Shown here: positions 50,601-61,966 of the stretch, in pieces | Position numbering within the stretch: the first letter of the stretch is position 1 | Layout: every line of letters starts with the position of its first letter | NCBI GenBank assembly: GCA_903813345.2 | Contig: CAIIXF020000001.1 | Span: 52,777,885-52,841,884, forward strand | DNA: 64,000 bases | Direction: 5' to 3' | Source of the DNA: Owenia fusiformis | Lineage: Eukaryota; Annelida; Polychaeta; Sabellida; Oweniidae | The notes under the pieces: model-generated | What the model was told of the DNA's origin: nothing | The model's database searches: none | Seen by the model: the letters and a program-made list of their open reading frames with translations, nothing else | Made by a program: the position numbers and the translations under genes

Positions 50601-52224
50601 ATGGTACATGTAATATGCAAAGCTCAACATTCGCTATGGGACAGAATGGTACATCTCCATTGACTCGTAGGACTCTACTGGCTTTGTTCCATATGACTTG
50701 ATAGAACGACCCGAATGTTTCACTCTGTGAGTGTATCCGCGCATCGTGAATTATCTATCTTATAATAGATAAACAGATAAAGGGCCAGGTATGGTATGGA
50801 AAGTTATTTAAGACAGTTATATTTTAGTCATGGGCATTTTCTCACCATAAAAATGATATTTCTCATCAAAACATGTTTTTTCTCAACAATGGCTCCTTGA
50901 ATAATGAAAATAATCTGAACTTCCAAAAAACATTTTTTCCTAAAATATGTCGTATTAATGGTCGGAATATAGTCACAATCGAAGATATTTTGCAATTTCA
51001 TGTCTTATTTTTGATGGTTTGTTTGGGTTTTGACTTACCTATGTCCTGGATAAAGTTGAAGCTCTCGCTCACTTAAATGTCTGAACCCGAATACTATGTC
51101 TTTCCAAAAGGGATCCTATAAAATTCATCGAATTCATAACACTTCCAAATATTTGTATTTTATCGTGTTGTCAGCAATACTAAGATGACCTAACGCGTTT
51201 TCTTAAAACGTCATTTGGAAGTTTGACAACTCCAGTTTATATTATATAAGATGTCGTATGATAAACCTTTATTCCAACAGTGGTTTTTGAAACATATTAA
51301 GACAAAATGATGGTTTCTGGGATCACACGCATCTATTTTCAAACTTCTTGAGGTCTTATTTTGCAATGTGAATCATGTTACCTAGCGTAGATTGATGCCA
51401 TCCACACTTACCTCCTGATATGATTTATGCAGTGAATATCCAGATACATAGTTCACTCCAGCATCCCTTGCATGCGCTGTACCAATTAAGCTATTGATAT
51501 GTTCAAAGGTTTCCTTGCTCCATCCCCTTGAAGAAAATTGGACACTGTAGTACTACCATGTTATATACATTTTCACGGCGATGAGTTAGGCAGGGTGCAA
51601 AATCTATGAACAGATCAAACTGTTGGTTGAACAAAAACATCCCCAGCCAATGAATCTAACACTTATGCAATCACCTTCATTTTCACTTACATAACTCAAT
51701 TTTTGTACATTTATTGATGACATAGTCTTGCTCCAGAGTGTGGACTCTATACAACTCAGGGGACAAATGTCAGTATTCCCAGTCGTTATTATATCATTAA
51801 TATTTGAATTTGTGTGTCTATTATATGTTTCGTGTTACTTTTTATATTGTCCATTGAGTTTAGGGGATTTTGACATATTAGTTTGTCATCCCTAGACCAT
51901 AGCTTACATACATTGAAAATAAAGTTGATTGGGGAGAGAAATTACAAAATTTATTCCAGTTTTTGTACATGTAGAATCTAAGGTTAACTTGAAAATAACA
52001 ATCAAACAAGTTCAATTTATTAAAACATACAGTTGGTTTTCAATTGGAGTATCAGCAAGTACGTGTGGTTCCCAGAATCCACCCGAGCCGTCACTTGTAG
52101 TATATGGAGAGAATTTCTCAGCTACAATTGTAACATCCACTCCTGGTATTGTATCCTGGATTCTAGCAGCAGTGGAGACACCTATAACACCTGCGCCGAT
52201 CACACAAATCTTTCTCCTAGACAT
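44654..52224 (-). CDS. D-aspartate/D-amino-acid oxidase, gene A (340 aa, peroxisomal)
   Basis: FAD enzyme that oxidises D-amino acids to 2-oxo acids, ammonia and hydrogen peroxide. Exons in transcript order: 52224-52031, 51526-51412, 51115-51039, 49759-49639, 49432-49331, 47881-47805, 46290-46173, 45869-45771, 44773-44654. All phases agree and the sum is 1023 nt. Seen: GAGVIG (10-15) FAD-binding loop; H54 at the position of the D-aspartate-oxidase active-site His; HGWFHTS at 130-136; VRGQV at 197; Y223 and Y225 in the active-site loop; [11 protein letters not shown] with R280 aligned to the carboxylate-binding Arg283 of D-amino-acid oxidase; HNYGHGGAG at 304-312; C-terminal SKL, a PTS1 peroxisomal signal. 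Overall it looks more like D-aspartate oxidase. Intron 7 uses a GC donor. A degenerate exon 6a lies at 48033-47965. The start at 52224 is the first ATG before the FAD motif. Confidence 0.88.
46173..46174 (-). other. non-canonical GC 5-prime splice site, oxidase gene A exon 7
   Basis: Exon 7 ends ...TTGAAA and the intron begins GCAAGT. Only this junction keeps the reading frame into exon 8, and gene B has the identical GC donor at 54467. Confidence 0.75.
46799..47358. mobile_element. hAT-like TIR element, copy 2 (oxidase gene A intron 6)
   Basis: 560 bases, inverted relative to the copy at 42732-43278, with a perfect 8-bp duplication ACACTGGT on both sides (46791-46798 and 47359-47366). The target ACACTGGT is itself the terminal sequence of the palindromic element described at 11201-11723, so it inserted into the end of a half copy of that element. 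Confidence 0.85.
47367..47640. repeat. half copy of the 11201-11723 palindromic element
   Basis: It starts GATCTGGTCGATAACG after ACACTGGT and follows the arm of the palindrome through GTTTCGGTAACAAAATGTCG and ACACAAACGTGTATCAGTA to AGTGCAGATCTTAACT. The opposite arm is missing. Confidence 0.7.
47965..48033 (-). pseudogene. decayed alternative exon 6a of oxidase gene A
   Basis: It is homologous to the intact exon 6a of gene B (55795-55725) and retains acceptor and donor sites, but reads VSGLW then a stop, KHFIL, and is 69 instead of 71 nt long, which breaks the frame. It lies between exon 5 and the intact exon 6b. Including it would truncate the enzyme. Confidence 0.8.
48327..48716. mobile_element. 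390-bp inverted-repeat element in oxidase gene A intron 5
   Basis: The ends are inverse copies starting AGGACGATTCTCGGTTTGGA. The matching intron of gene B (near 56730-56755) lacks it and reads straight through, so it inserted after the gene duplication or was lost from B. Confidence 0.7.
50162..50587. mobile_element. 426-bp piggyBac-like MITE in oxidase gene A intron 3
   Basis: It starts CCCTTAAAT, ends ATTTAAGGG and is flanked on both sides by TTAA (50158-50161 and 50588-50591), the target and duplication signature of piggyBac-type transposons. The inner parts also match inversely (TTTTGGGGTCT). There is no transposase. Confidence 0.8.
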
Positions 52225-52936
52225 GATCCATTTACGTCTGAATACCGCTGTACTTAGTGAAGAAAAGTGGACGAAAACACTTTGCACAGATATCAGTGCC
52301 AATATTTTTTATGTATGTTTACGAAAATATGTACAAGTTAAGATCTGGTAACTGATTTACATGTAGCTCTTGGCATGGTCTCATGGTCTTAGTAGGCCTG
52401 CAAAGGTACTGATTGTAAAGTTAATACAATCAGCTTGTATTCGAAGTACTTGAAAATCGGAAATAAAATCTGAATAGGCCTATATGGAGGCTCTCTCATT
52501 TCAGGGGTCAAAAAGCTTTACTTGAAACTATAGTCAGGTTCAAAAACTGAACCATGTGATTCATGTTTATAGATAGTTTAATTCATTATTCAATGAACTA
52601 GTAAATATTGTTAAATGTCTCGAATTGTTTTTCATAAATTTATATTAGTTTTTCCGAAACGATACATTATTTTTAATTAAGCTTTTTATATTAGGTTACA
52701 CAATTATTTTTTGATAAAGTAGTAATACAGTTCTAATGCAACTAATTATATACAGTAGTACTACCATAATGTGCACATGGACAGCCGTTTTATCAGGTAT
52801 ATCCACTGATTAGACTCAAAAGATGTTATGTACTGTATACTGTTTTATACAGTGTCCTATAGACCGTCCATAGCCTGCTTTGCTTTTTGTCAAAATTGTG
52901 GAAATTGCCCTGGTGTTGTGTCTGATGACAATAATA

Positions 52937-55900
52937 TTACAATTTTGACAGTTTCTTCATATCTTTTAAACAGCTCTGCACGAGTGATGTTGCCTCTCCT
53001 GCGCATCCCCAGTGCAGCGTTACACCTGCTCCCCCATGCCCGTAGTTATGCACCACCTGAAAAACAGATAAAATACTTTTGCAATTTTGACAATTCCTTC
53101 ATATCTTTCAAACTGCTCTGCACGAGTGCCGTTTACCCTACTACACATCCCCAGTGCAAGGTTACACCTGCTCCCCCATGTCCGTAGTTATGTACCACCC
53201 GGAAATACAGATACAATAAAACATGTCTAATCGAACCAAAACTACTGGACCGGCCAAAAGGTTAAGCTTGTATTCACGAATGCAACTAACGCCTGTCGGC
53301 TACCGGATTAATCTAGCATTTTATTGGAAAGTCGTTTAAATATGAATAGTACCTGCAACTATTCCATTCATATTTGAATGAGTTGATCATAAACTACTAA
53401 GTTAATCCGGTAGCCGACAGGCGTTAGTTGCATTCGCGAATACAAGGTAAGACTTGTGGTGTTGTTAAAATATCGAAGCGAATGTTGGAGAATGAAAGTG
53501 GGAACAGAGGTGTTCAATTGACTTACAGTAAAATCTAATCTGAACGCCATTGTTTTGCACATGATTTAATAAAAGTTTGGTCAATTTGAGGGAAGTTGAA
53601 ATCAGTTTTAAACAAAATACTGCAATCGCCCGGGCGCCGGTCGATGAATTGGAGCATATGGGACCTAGTCATTAGAAAGACTTATTATGAAGACCATGCA
53701 ATGTATTATACCAAAGTTTATGTATCATAATCAAAGGTAATGATTAAAATATGAACTGAATCGAGTGAATTGGGTTGATTTCATTTAGAGCCATCTTGGA
53801 TTTCAAAGGTATGATGTGTTCATATGATTGAAAATCAAACTGGGAAACGAGTATGCGTTTTAGCAACGGAGATTAATAGTAAAGAATGACATTTCTGAAA
53901 GTCCATGTTTTATAAATTATTGATCCAATCCACCTTTTTCATGAATTTGCCTGAAGTGTCTTGTATTCCTGCCTAATTATTATCGTGTTAATTGTTTAAG
54001 GAATTTTTAAGGGTGCCTCTTGATTGTGAAATACTTACTGGAACGACTCTGTTTTTCAAGTTCACGTGCTCTATTTCAATCCTGACTCGTGGGCGACTGG
54101 GTCTCAAACCAACCCAGTCCTCAACTATCACAGCATCCTAGAGATGAAATATTTGAATTAAATTAAATTGTATTCATTTACCGAACAAGAATCTTACTAC
54201 TGCAGGCATGTGTTTGCCAAATTGGAGTGTCAAACCAAAACGGCTCGATGCTTCTTTGTGTATTTCCACTATTACTCTTTTGGTGGACCAAACACAATAA
54301 ATACATGTTAAGATCTTTTAATAAGTTGGATATCAGAGCCTCTGTCGACTGATGAAATATAGATGCCTAAGCACAGAGTACGTAGCATCTTTACATCATT
54401 ACCTAGTATAGGGAGAATTGTTTTATAAAATTACTAATTTAATTACTAATTTTAAAATTAACTTGCTTTCAAGCTAGGAATGACTTTGCAAGCATTTTCC
54501 CATATATCCCTTTTAGTGCTTTGGCTGACAGTAGTATCCCATTGGCCTTCATCTGCAGTCCCTCCAACAACAATTGTGTCACTACTGAAATATATATAGT
54601 GGTCGCGTGTGTTCACAAGTCGTAGTGATCATTCTTTTTTCATAGAGCTATTCGTATTCAATCTTAATACAGTGCTAATAAAATGTACATGTGTCATGGT
54701 CACCGTGATGGTGAATTGCAATATCCATCTGTGAAATCTCCATGTTCCTCTTGATTGTTCAGAACAACTTGATTTCACTGTGTTTTGATGTATACTAAAT
54801 TAGATATATTTTGATGCAATGAATGATGTATCTATGGTATTAAAGAAAAAAATATCTATCTACATATCTGGAATCCTTTTTATCAAATGGCAAAAACGAT
54901 ACGTGGTACATAGACTTCAATTGACATTTATGAAAGAAATGAATACATATGATTTGTACTTGCCTTTTACAATCTTTGACAACTGTGCATATTTTCAAAC
55001 ATATCTCACTTATTTTTTTAGATACATGTACATATGAGTGCGTAAAGGTATATATTGCCATATATTCATTAAATGAGTACCAATCTTAACAAGGGATATG
55101 AATTTTTAATCTTTTTGGAATATAGATTTCATTTTTTCATTTATTCAATGTATTCGTCTTTATACCAAATGCCAAAAGGTCAGCCGTTTTAGTAGAACTG
55201 AGCTTATTGTTCAGATAAGGGTAGGATAGGAAAGTATAGCGGTTTTTCATAGTTAAAACCATCCGGTCTTACACCATCTTTATATTGATTTCAGAATCTA
55301 CGGTATGGTTTCGGAATGTTCAGTGTAACAGCACATAGCGTTTAATTCTACGACAGTATATTTTAAAAGTAATTTTTTAAATAAGAAATCTTACTTGAAA
55401 ATATGGGAGGGGATTAATAAAAAATATTTTCAAATTTTTTAAATCTTGATTCCGAAAAGAAATGCATGTCCCTTACAAAGTTCCATACCAAGGTCAGATG
55501 ATGTGCGGGATTTTATGATAACTTCTGATCGCTAACTAATTTAGTTTATCTTTTATAGCACTTACTTTGGTAACATATATGTCACGTGATCTCTGTCCTC
55601 GGATGAGATGAAATGTTTTAACCAAGACGCTGATACCTAAATTCGGAAGTGAAATTTTCTTAAATAATACAATATATTTCTTATAATATTCTTATATACT
55701 GGTTATGCAAAACATGTAACTTACTTTGGCACAATGTATGTCAGTTGATTCCTGTCCTTTGAAAGGATGAAATGTTTTTGCCAGGGGCCGGACACCTAAA
55801 GATGGAATTGATTATTTGAAAGTGAAGAACTATCGGGCAAAGGCTTTTGTACTTGCCGTGGTCACGTTTGCTACGATTTTGTTAAAATATAAAAAAAATA

Positions 55901-58900
55901 TATAAAAATATAACAAATCTGAAATCGGGTAGTCTGCTATTAAATTGGCCAATAATAAGTCTTTATATGTAACTGGCCTGGAATTAACTAAGGTGGTTTT
56001 ATACAGTCAGCTTTTAAAGTTTGAGCAAGCCTATAAAATATATAGATAACCTAAAATGAAAAGTGCAAGATGTAGAACTAGCCCTAAACCGTGTACATAC
56101 GTATGGTGTATTTAATTATGAGGAGAGTATAAAAAGTGATCAGCTATATGATGCACAGGTTGTAAAATGAAGCCGAAGAGCATCATCCACTGCTTGCTAT
56201 ATTGAGATCTTAAGAAAGATCCCATGCCCTCTGTTCCACAAAATTCTGTTCGTTTCGATCAAATACTCCAATTTTTTGAAAATGATTTTTGTTCCTACTT
56301 TTCAGTATAGTCACAAAGTTTTGAGCTTAATCTGATTTAATATGTACGTAATACGTCCCTTTCTACAGCCAAAACCAAAATATATGGTACCACTACCAAG
56401 TACCAAGAATGATATATCATTGGAAAGATTGTCCAAAGTTACGTTGATTGGCTGTTCTGTACTTCTAACTTATTTGGCGCTACTTATTTGGCGGATTTTC
56501 TGTTTTGAACATTTGGCGGCTCTTAATTTGGCATACTTGCAATATTGAAAAAGTTGGCGAACTTCAAAGGATGCACTTCTGAGCCCAATTTTTACCTTTG
56601 TTGCTCTCTGTTGACTTTCGTTTGACTAGTAAATTGTCATTGGTTCTTTTAAAGTGGTTGAGAATGGACATATTGTTGTTATAGTTGTACAAACATGACG
56701 AATTTGAACAAATTTTGAAAGAAGATTTTCAACTAAAAATGTGGTAAATTTCGTGCATATGGACGTAAATTTAAGCAGTTTAACCAAAAATAGAGAGGCG
56801 AGGATAGTGGTGAAGACTTTTCTGTAAGAAGTGGAATAGAAAATACTTCTTGACGCACTGTAATGCTTCTTATTTTGACGCAATAAAAGCTGCTAAAGAG
56901 GGCACATTTAATGAAAATATAGGTTCGCTCCATCCAAAATACTTGAAAGTTGGTGAGTTAATGTAACTTTGGATGATCTTTCCAATGGTATTATTACACT
57001 AAATACCATATTTTAAGGTTTTAGCTGTAGCAGGGGGACGGGACTTATTTGACACAAAGTGTACAGTATGAAGAATATTTAATCTTGGAAAACTGAACCG
57101 ATGTTTTATAGCACCAGTATTAACTAGCTTAACTATGTGCTCGTATTAATTCAAATTACTCACTTTGGTAGGAAATAACTCCTAAATTTCTTATTGCTTA
57201 TAACCGAGTGTTTTATCCATGGTGCCTCGACCTAGTAAATTTGAAAATCTCATTATAGTATGAGATAGTATTGTTGTCCAGTGGATTTTCAGAACATAAA
57301 CCAAAAAATATATTTTTAGTTGCATAGCATACAAAATGGTAAAATCTATAACTACAGCCATTTCAAATCAGGAACTAAATATATTCTTACCCTAATGACC
57401 TGTCCTCTTACAGGAACCACTGTTTTGTCGTTCAGTAGATCGTAAGCACCAAGTCCACAACAGTTGACAACAATATCATAATCTGGAACAAGCTACAACA
57501 AAATACAACAAAATATTATTCCATTGCATATTATTCTACTCAGGTGGAATATAGCTGTGCAACCTGGAAGGCTATTGGAATTTAAACTGAAAATTAGTGA
57601 AGCACAGGGTGTCCAATAAATAAGGTGAAAGATATTGTAACTTTCTTAATATTGCACCAATCTTGATGAAATTTTGTAGCCCAAACCTTTATACCTTTAT
57701 TCTGTGAATTTAAAGCGTCGTCTATTTGATTTGCCAGAGTTGTGGTTGCTATAGCAACCGAAACAGTAAAAAGGCGGGGCAAGTTTGTTTTGGTGCAATA
57801 TTAAGAAAGTTACAATATCTTTCACCTTATTTATTGGACACCCTGTAGTTGTTTTGTTTACTATTATATTTTAAAGACCACGTGCAGTATGGCAAGTGAT
57901 TTTAGACGGTCATGTCTTTCACCATGAGTACTTTCTGGGCATAAATACAGTGTTTTTCATTAAAACAATATGTTTTCTTTCAAGTGAAGTACCAATGATG
58001 ATAAAAATATAAATCAAACAATTCAAAAAATTATGAATAGGGACCCCATGTCAACATTTTTTCAAAATATTGAACCTATTTACTCAAAAGAGGATATTTT
58101 TCTGATTTTTATTGCATGAAAACATTATTCAACAAGGGGTCTAAGACATGTTCAAAAATAATATAGTATTGAAAGTCTAGTTTTGAAGATATATATTTTC
58201 GATGACCAAAAATATGCTGAAAACAATGCATTTCACGAGTTTTCCATATGGGAAAATAACATGGGATATGTGGTTTTTAACTTTAACTCATTTCAATACC
58301 CATCCCCTTTTCAGAAATTGTTAATAAAGTGTAGATGAGACTTTTGATATGTTTAAATTGAGAAAAACAAGATCCTATTTTTAGGAAATAAGCCAAACAT
58401 TTTTCAAAAAGTGCCAAGGTGGGGCCCTAATCCTGATTTTTCAGAGAGTTGGATTGATATTTTACTATCATGGGGACTTCACTTGAAAGAAAACATATTG
58501 TTTTAATAAAAGCCACTGTATTTAAGGCCATAAAGTACTCATGGTGAAAGATATGACTGTCTAAAATCACTTGCCATACTACACATGGTCTCTTCTTACT
58601 CTCTGATTGGATCACCCTATTAGTATAGGGTTGTGATGTTTATAACAACTCTCTTTGTTTTCTCGACCATTTTAGCATTGTTGTACCTCTTCAATTCTTT
58701 GCACCTTGCGTTTGATGACGCGTCCACCTTTTCTTCTGAATTGAGCCATCAGCCAAGGAATATATGTCCTGCAGTTCGCAACCCATGTTGTGTGGAACCA
58801 GCCATGGCTATAATGCATTTAATACATACATCGCGAGGAATATATTCATTTTATTATAAAGGGTCGGATACGGTATGGCAAGTAAAAGACAGTCACATTT

Positions 58901-60261
58901 TAACCATGAGTATATTCTAGCAATAAATATTATATTTCTCATCAAAATACTAATGTAATATGTTTTTCTCTACCAGCCCATGGTGCCTTGGATTAACAAT
59001 TCGAGGAAAATACTTTTTAATGAAATATGTAGTTTTGATGATCAGATCATGCTCAAAGATATTTGCCATACAATGTCCTGTCTCATGTTTTGTTTCGGGT
59101 TTGGAGACTTACCTATGTCCTGGATAAAGTTGAAGCTCTCTCTTTGTCAAATGCCTGAATCCGAATACTATGTCTTTCCAAAAGGGATCCTATAAAAATT
59201 CATCGAATTCATAACACTTCCAAGGTTTGTATTTTACGGTCGAAATCACATGCACTTATGTACTGTAAGCAATACTTCAAAATGATGTCCAGGGTACTAG
59301 CTAGATTGATGCCATCCGTACTTACCTCCTGATATGATGTATGCAGTGAATATCCTGACACATAGTTCAATCCAGCATCCCGTGCATGTGCTGTACCAAG
59401 CAAGCTGTTAATATGTTCAAATGTTTCCTTGCTCCATTCCCTTGAATTTAATTGGATACTGCAGTACTAACATGTTCTATACATAAAAATGGCGATATTT
59501 TTGGCATGAGGAAATCTATAGAGTACGTTGAAAAAACAAGGCCAGCCATAACTGGAATAATCTAATTCTTTTGTAATCAACTTCATTTTTCTGTTACGGA
59601 AACTACATGTTTGTACATTCAATGGTGAGCATTAAAAATGAATCCACTTATCGAAAAAAGATCATTGTGTTTGTTTGCCCCTTCACTGTCGTGTAGGTTT
59701 TTCCATTATTGAATTCTTGAGGATATAGGAAGATTCAAGCAGACTATCATTAATTCACACAATGTTTTGGTGTTTCTGCTCCCAGTCTTGGTTCTTCCTC
59801 ATAGTTAAACCATTTGTTTCAAAATAGATAACTTAATATTTATTCTTTCATTTAATAATTGAATTTGTATGTCTATTATCAGTTACTTTCTATATTGTCC
59901 ATTGAGTTTTGAAGATTTTGACATATTAATCTGTCACCCCTAGACCTTAGTTTACATCCATTGAAAAGAAAGTTGATTGCGTAGAGAAATTACAAAAATT
60001 ATTCCAGTTTTTTACATGTAGAATATAAGGTTGACTTATCATTAAGGTTAACTTGATGAAAACATACAGTTGTTTTTCAATTGGAGTTTCAGCAAGTACG
60101 TGTGGTTCCCAGAATCCCCCCGAGCCGTCACTTGTAGTATATGGGGAGAATTTCTCAGCTACAATGGTAATATCCACTCCTGGTATTGTATCCTGGATTC
60201 TAGCAGCAGTGGAGACACCTATTACACCTGCACCGATAACACAAATCCTTCTTCTAGACAT
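52937..60261 (-). CDS. D-aspartate/D-amino-acid oxidase, gene B (338 aa, peroxisomal)
   Basis: Tandem paralogue upstream of gene A, same strand. Exons in transcript order: 60261-60068, 59440-59326, 59189-59113, 58807-58687, 57492-57391, then either 6a 55795-55725 or 6b 55636-55566, 54584-54467, 54137-54039, 53056-52937. With either exon 6 the sum is 1017 nt. Start is the ATG at 60261; the frame extends only to a GTG three codons earlier. Seen: GAGVIG FAD loop, WEPH with the active-site His, [34 protein letters not shown], and terminal SKL (PTS1). Exons 6a ([11 protein letters not shown]...TYIVP) and 6b ([11 protein letters not shown]...TYMLP) are both open and both 71 nt, so including both shifts the frame; they look mutually exclusive. 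Exon 7 has a GC donor. A dead second exon 9 lies at 53198-53079. Expected activity as for gene A; substrate preference cannot be read from sequence. Confidence 0.88.
53079..53198 (-). pseudogene. dead duplicate of the terminal oxidase exon (gene B)
   Basis: It reads [18 protein letters not shown] like true exon 9, then hits a premature stop. Its acceptor is CGG instead of CAG, and the original stop codon position reads CAA. It arose by tandem duplication of exon 9 with flanking sequence (unit about 142 bases). Gene A shows no equivalent. Confidence 0.8.
53267..53446. mobile_element. 180-bp hairpin MITE in oxidase gene B intron 8
   Basis: The ends CTTGTATTC[A/G]CGAATGCAAC and inverse match over about 45 bases, with one or two differences. 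It splits a block that is continuous in gene A near 44830-44840. A fragment with the same CTGTAGCCGACAG-type core is at about 29967-30005. Confidence 0.75.
55566..55795 (-). other. duplicated alternative exons 6a and 6b of oxidase gene B
   Basis: Two homologous 71-nt exons (6a 55795-55725, 6b 55636-55566) 88 bases apart, each with a TTTAG acceptor, a CCAAA/GTAAGT donor and an open frame. Both encode the segment leading to the active-site tyrosine loop. Same phase on both sides (0 in, 2 out). Confidence 0.8.
57605..57845. mobile_element. 241-bp TIR element in oxidase gene B intron 4
   Basis: It starts CAGGGTGTCCAATAAATAAG, ends with the inverse, and the arms match over about 55 bases. The corresponding place in gene A (about 49531-49540) is empty. 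The CAGGGTGTCC terminus is shared with the larger element at 31937-33014. Confidence 0.8.
57875..58591. mobile_element. 717-bp TIR element in oxidase gene B intron 4
   Basis: The ends AGACCACGTG and CACATGGTCT are followed by inverted arms of about 120 bases, including GTATGGCAAGTGATTTTAGAC and its inverse. Gene A reads through the site without it (near 49556-49565). A shorter related sequence appears at 58865-58920 and 50795-50850. Confidence 0.7.
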
Positions 60262-60819
60262 GATCCCCACGATCCACTGATTTATATCTAAACTAAGTAG
60301 CTGTACTTACATGTAGTGGAATAAGAGAACGAATACACTTTATCTGTTTATGGAGATATCAGATATTTTCTTCTCATGTTTGCGAGAACAAGTTCAGCTA
60401 TGATCGGGTTATTTATTAACCGTAAACAGTGTGTAGCTCCTAGCATGGTTTTATGGTCTTACTAAAGGCACTGATTGTGTGCTAGTGTTACAATCGGCTT
60501 ATATTTGAAGTATCAATGGGGAAATCATTCATAAATATTCAATATGGAGGCTCAATGCAAATTTTGTCTCTCATTCGCAGGGGTCAAACACGTGTTTACT
60601 TCAAGTCAAAGTCATTACATGGTCAGGTCCGGAAATTGAGTTACAGTAGACTCATATGTTTAGTTAAATCATTCAATGAACAACTAGTAAAAATGGTTGA
60701 ATGTATATCAATGTTTTTATTTATAGTACTAAACTATTCATATCATGTTAACTGTCTACTGTAATTTATGTTTAGATCTTAAGAAACAAATTTATTTTTG
60801 AAATGCAGAGACTGTTTTA

Positions 60820-60899
60820 TTCGAATGACATTTATTATTGGATTCTATTTTTGTATACTCGTATACCCTATGAGGGGTGAACATAGAAATAAATAAATA
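60820..60899 (+). mobile_element. probable 3-prime end of a non-LTR retrotransposon
   Basis: A stretch with ATACCCTATGAGGGGTGAAC followed by repeated AAATAAATAAATAAAC resembles CR1/L2/RTE tails. No coding part is attached. Confidence 0.45.
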
Positions 60900-61542
60900 A
60901 ACATAAAAGGCAGTAGTATATTCTTTTCATCAAACAATCTTCGTGATTATGCAGAATATTGTAGAAAAATAATATGAATATTGAGAGCATACTTACCATA
61001 TTTTAAGTCTCAAATATATAAATATGACAACTTGGGACATACATAGCGAACTTAAATCGAGGATACAGGTGTAAAAGGGTAAGAGGTCCTATCAAATTAT
61101 GGTCCTTCTTTCCATTGATTTATATGGTGACCTAAATACAACTCTTTCCCTTATTATCGTATCCACAATCAGGGCCAGAAAGGGCCTTTAAGAAAGGGGA
61201 CCATAATCCCCAGGGGACCATAATTTCTTTTACACCGGGGCAAACCGAGACATAATCGTTATTGTATATAAGTTAGTAAAACGAATTCATAATGATCTGT
61301 GTTTTCCTTATTCCATATTATAATAGAAATATACTTTCAAACCAATGCGGAAAGAAAATACCTATACCTGCCTTTTTCAGGTCTGACATTCTTGTCTAAA
61401 AGATGACAGGTGTTTCGGGAAAAATGGGATTTGGTGGAACAAAATGGGACTCCCTATTCACAAATGGAATTCATACACTAATTTCATATTTAAGTCGTGG
61501 CAGAGCAAATTATTATATCAAAAACATGTAAATGTATATACA

Positions 61543-61822
61543 TATGTATTCCATACCTGATGAGGTTTCAGGGACATATCAACCGGGAATATATTCCATA
61601 TCCGGGCAAATATTTTTCGTATGTCCCGCTCCAACGGAGCTCCGGGACATATAAATCGTATGTCCCGCTCAAAAAAAATTCTGAAAAAAATTATGGAAAA
61701 AATGTGAAAAAAAAGTTGAAAACAAATTTGGAAGAAAATTTGAAAGTATATATTTTGCAAGTAAACACCAGAGCATATGGGATACATGCTTTATTATTTC
61801 AAACCTCATCAGGTATGGAATA
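61543..61822. repeat. inverted repeat with TATTCCATACCTGATGAGG ends
   Basis: GTATTCCATACCTGATGAGG at the left is matched inversely at 61801-61823. Inside, GGGACATAT and ATATGTCCC-like blocks repeat (61571-61665). The open frames across it on both strands follow from this symmetry and are not called genes. Confidence 0.6.
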
Positions 61823-61829
61823 CAACAGT

Positions 61830-61966
61830 TATGCACGGTCGGTTTGGATACAGGAAATATCCCTTGGGATATACAATATATCTTCCCTTGGTCCCTTCGG
61901 TCCCTCGGAAAGATGTATTGTATATCCCTCGGGATATTCCCTGTATCCAAAACCTCCCAGTGCATA
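61830..61966. repeat. 137-bp hairpin with nested GGGATATAC repeats
   Basis: The outer arms TGCACGGTCGGTTTGGATAC and inverse (61944-61964) enclose inner inverse copies of GGAAATATCCC and GGGATATACAATA around a loop rich in CCTTGGTCCCTTCGG. Confidence 0.65.

Noticed and set aside
51929-52351. Plus-strand 140-residue frame over the oxidase A first exon
   Set aside because: It is the antisense of exon 1; the same shadow appears at 60053-60280 over gene B.
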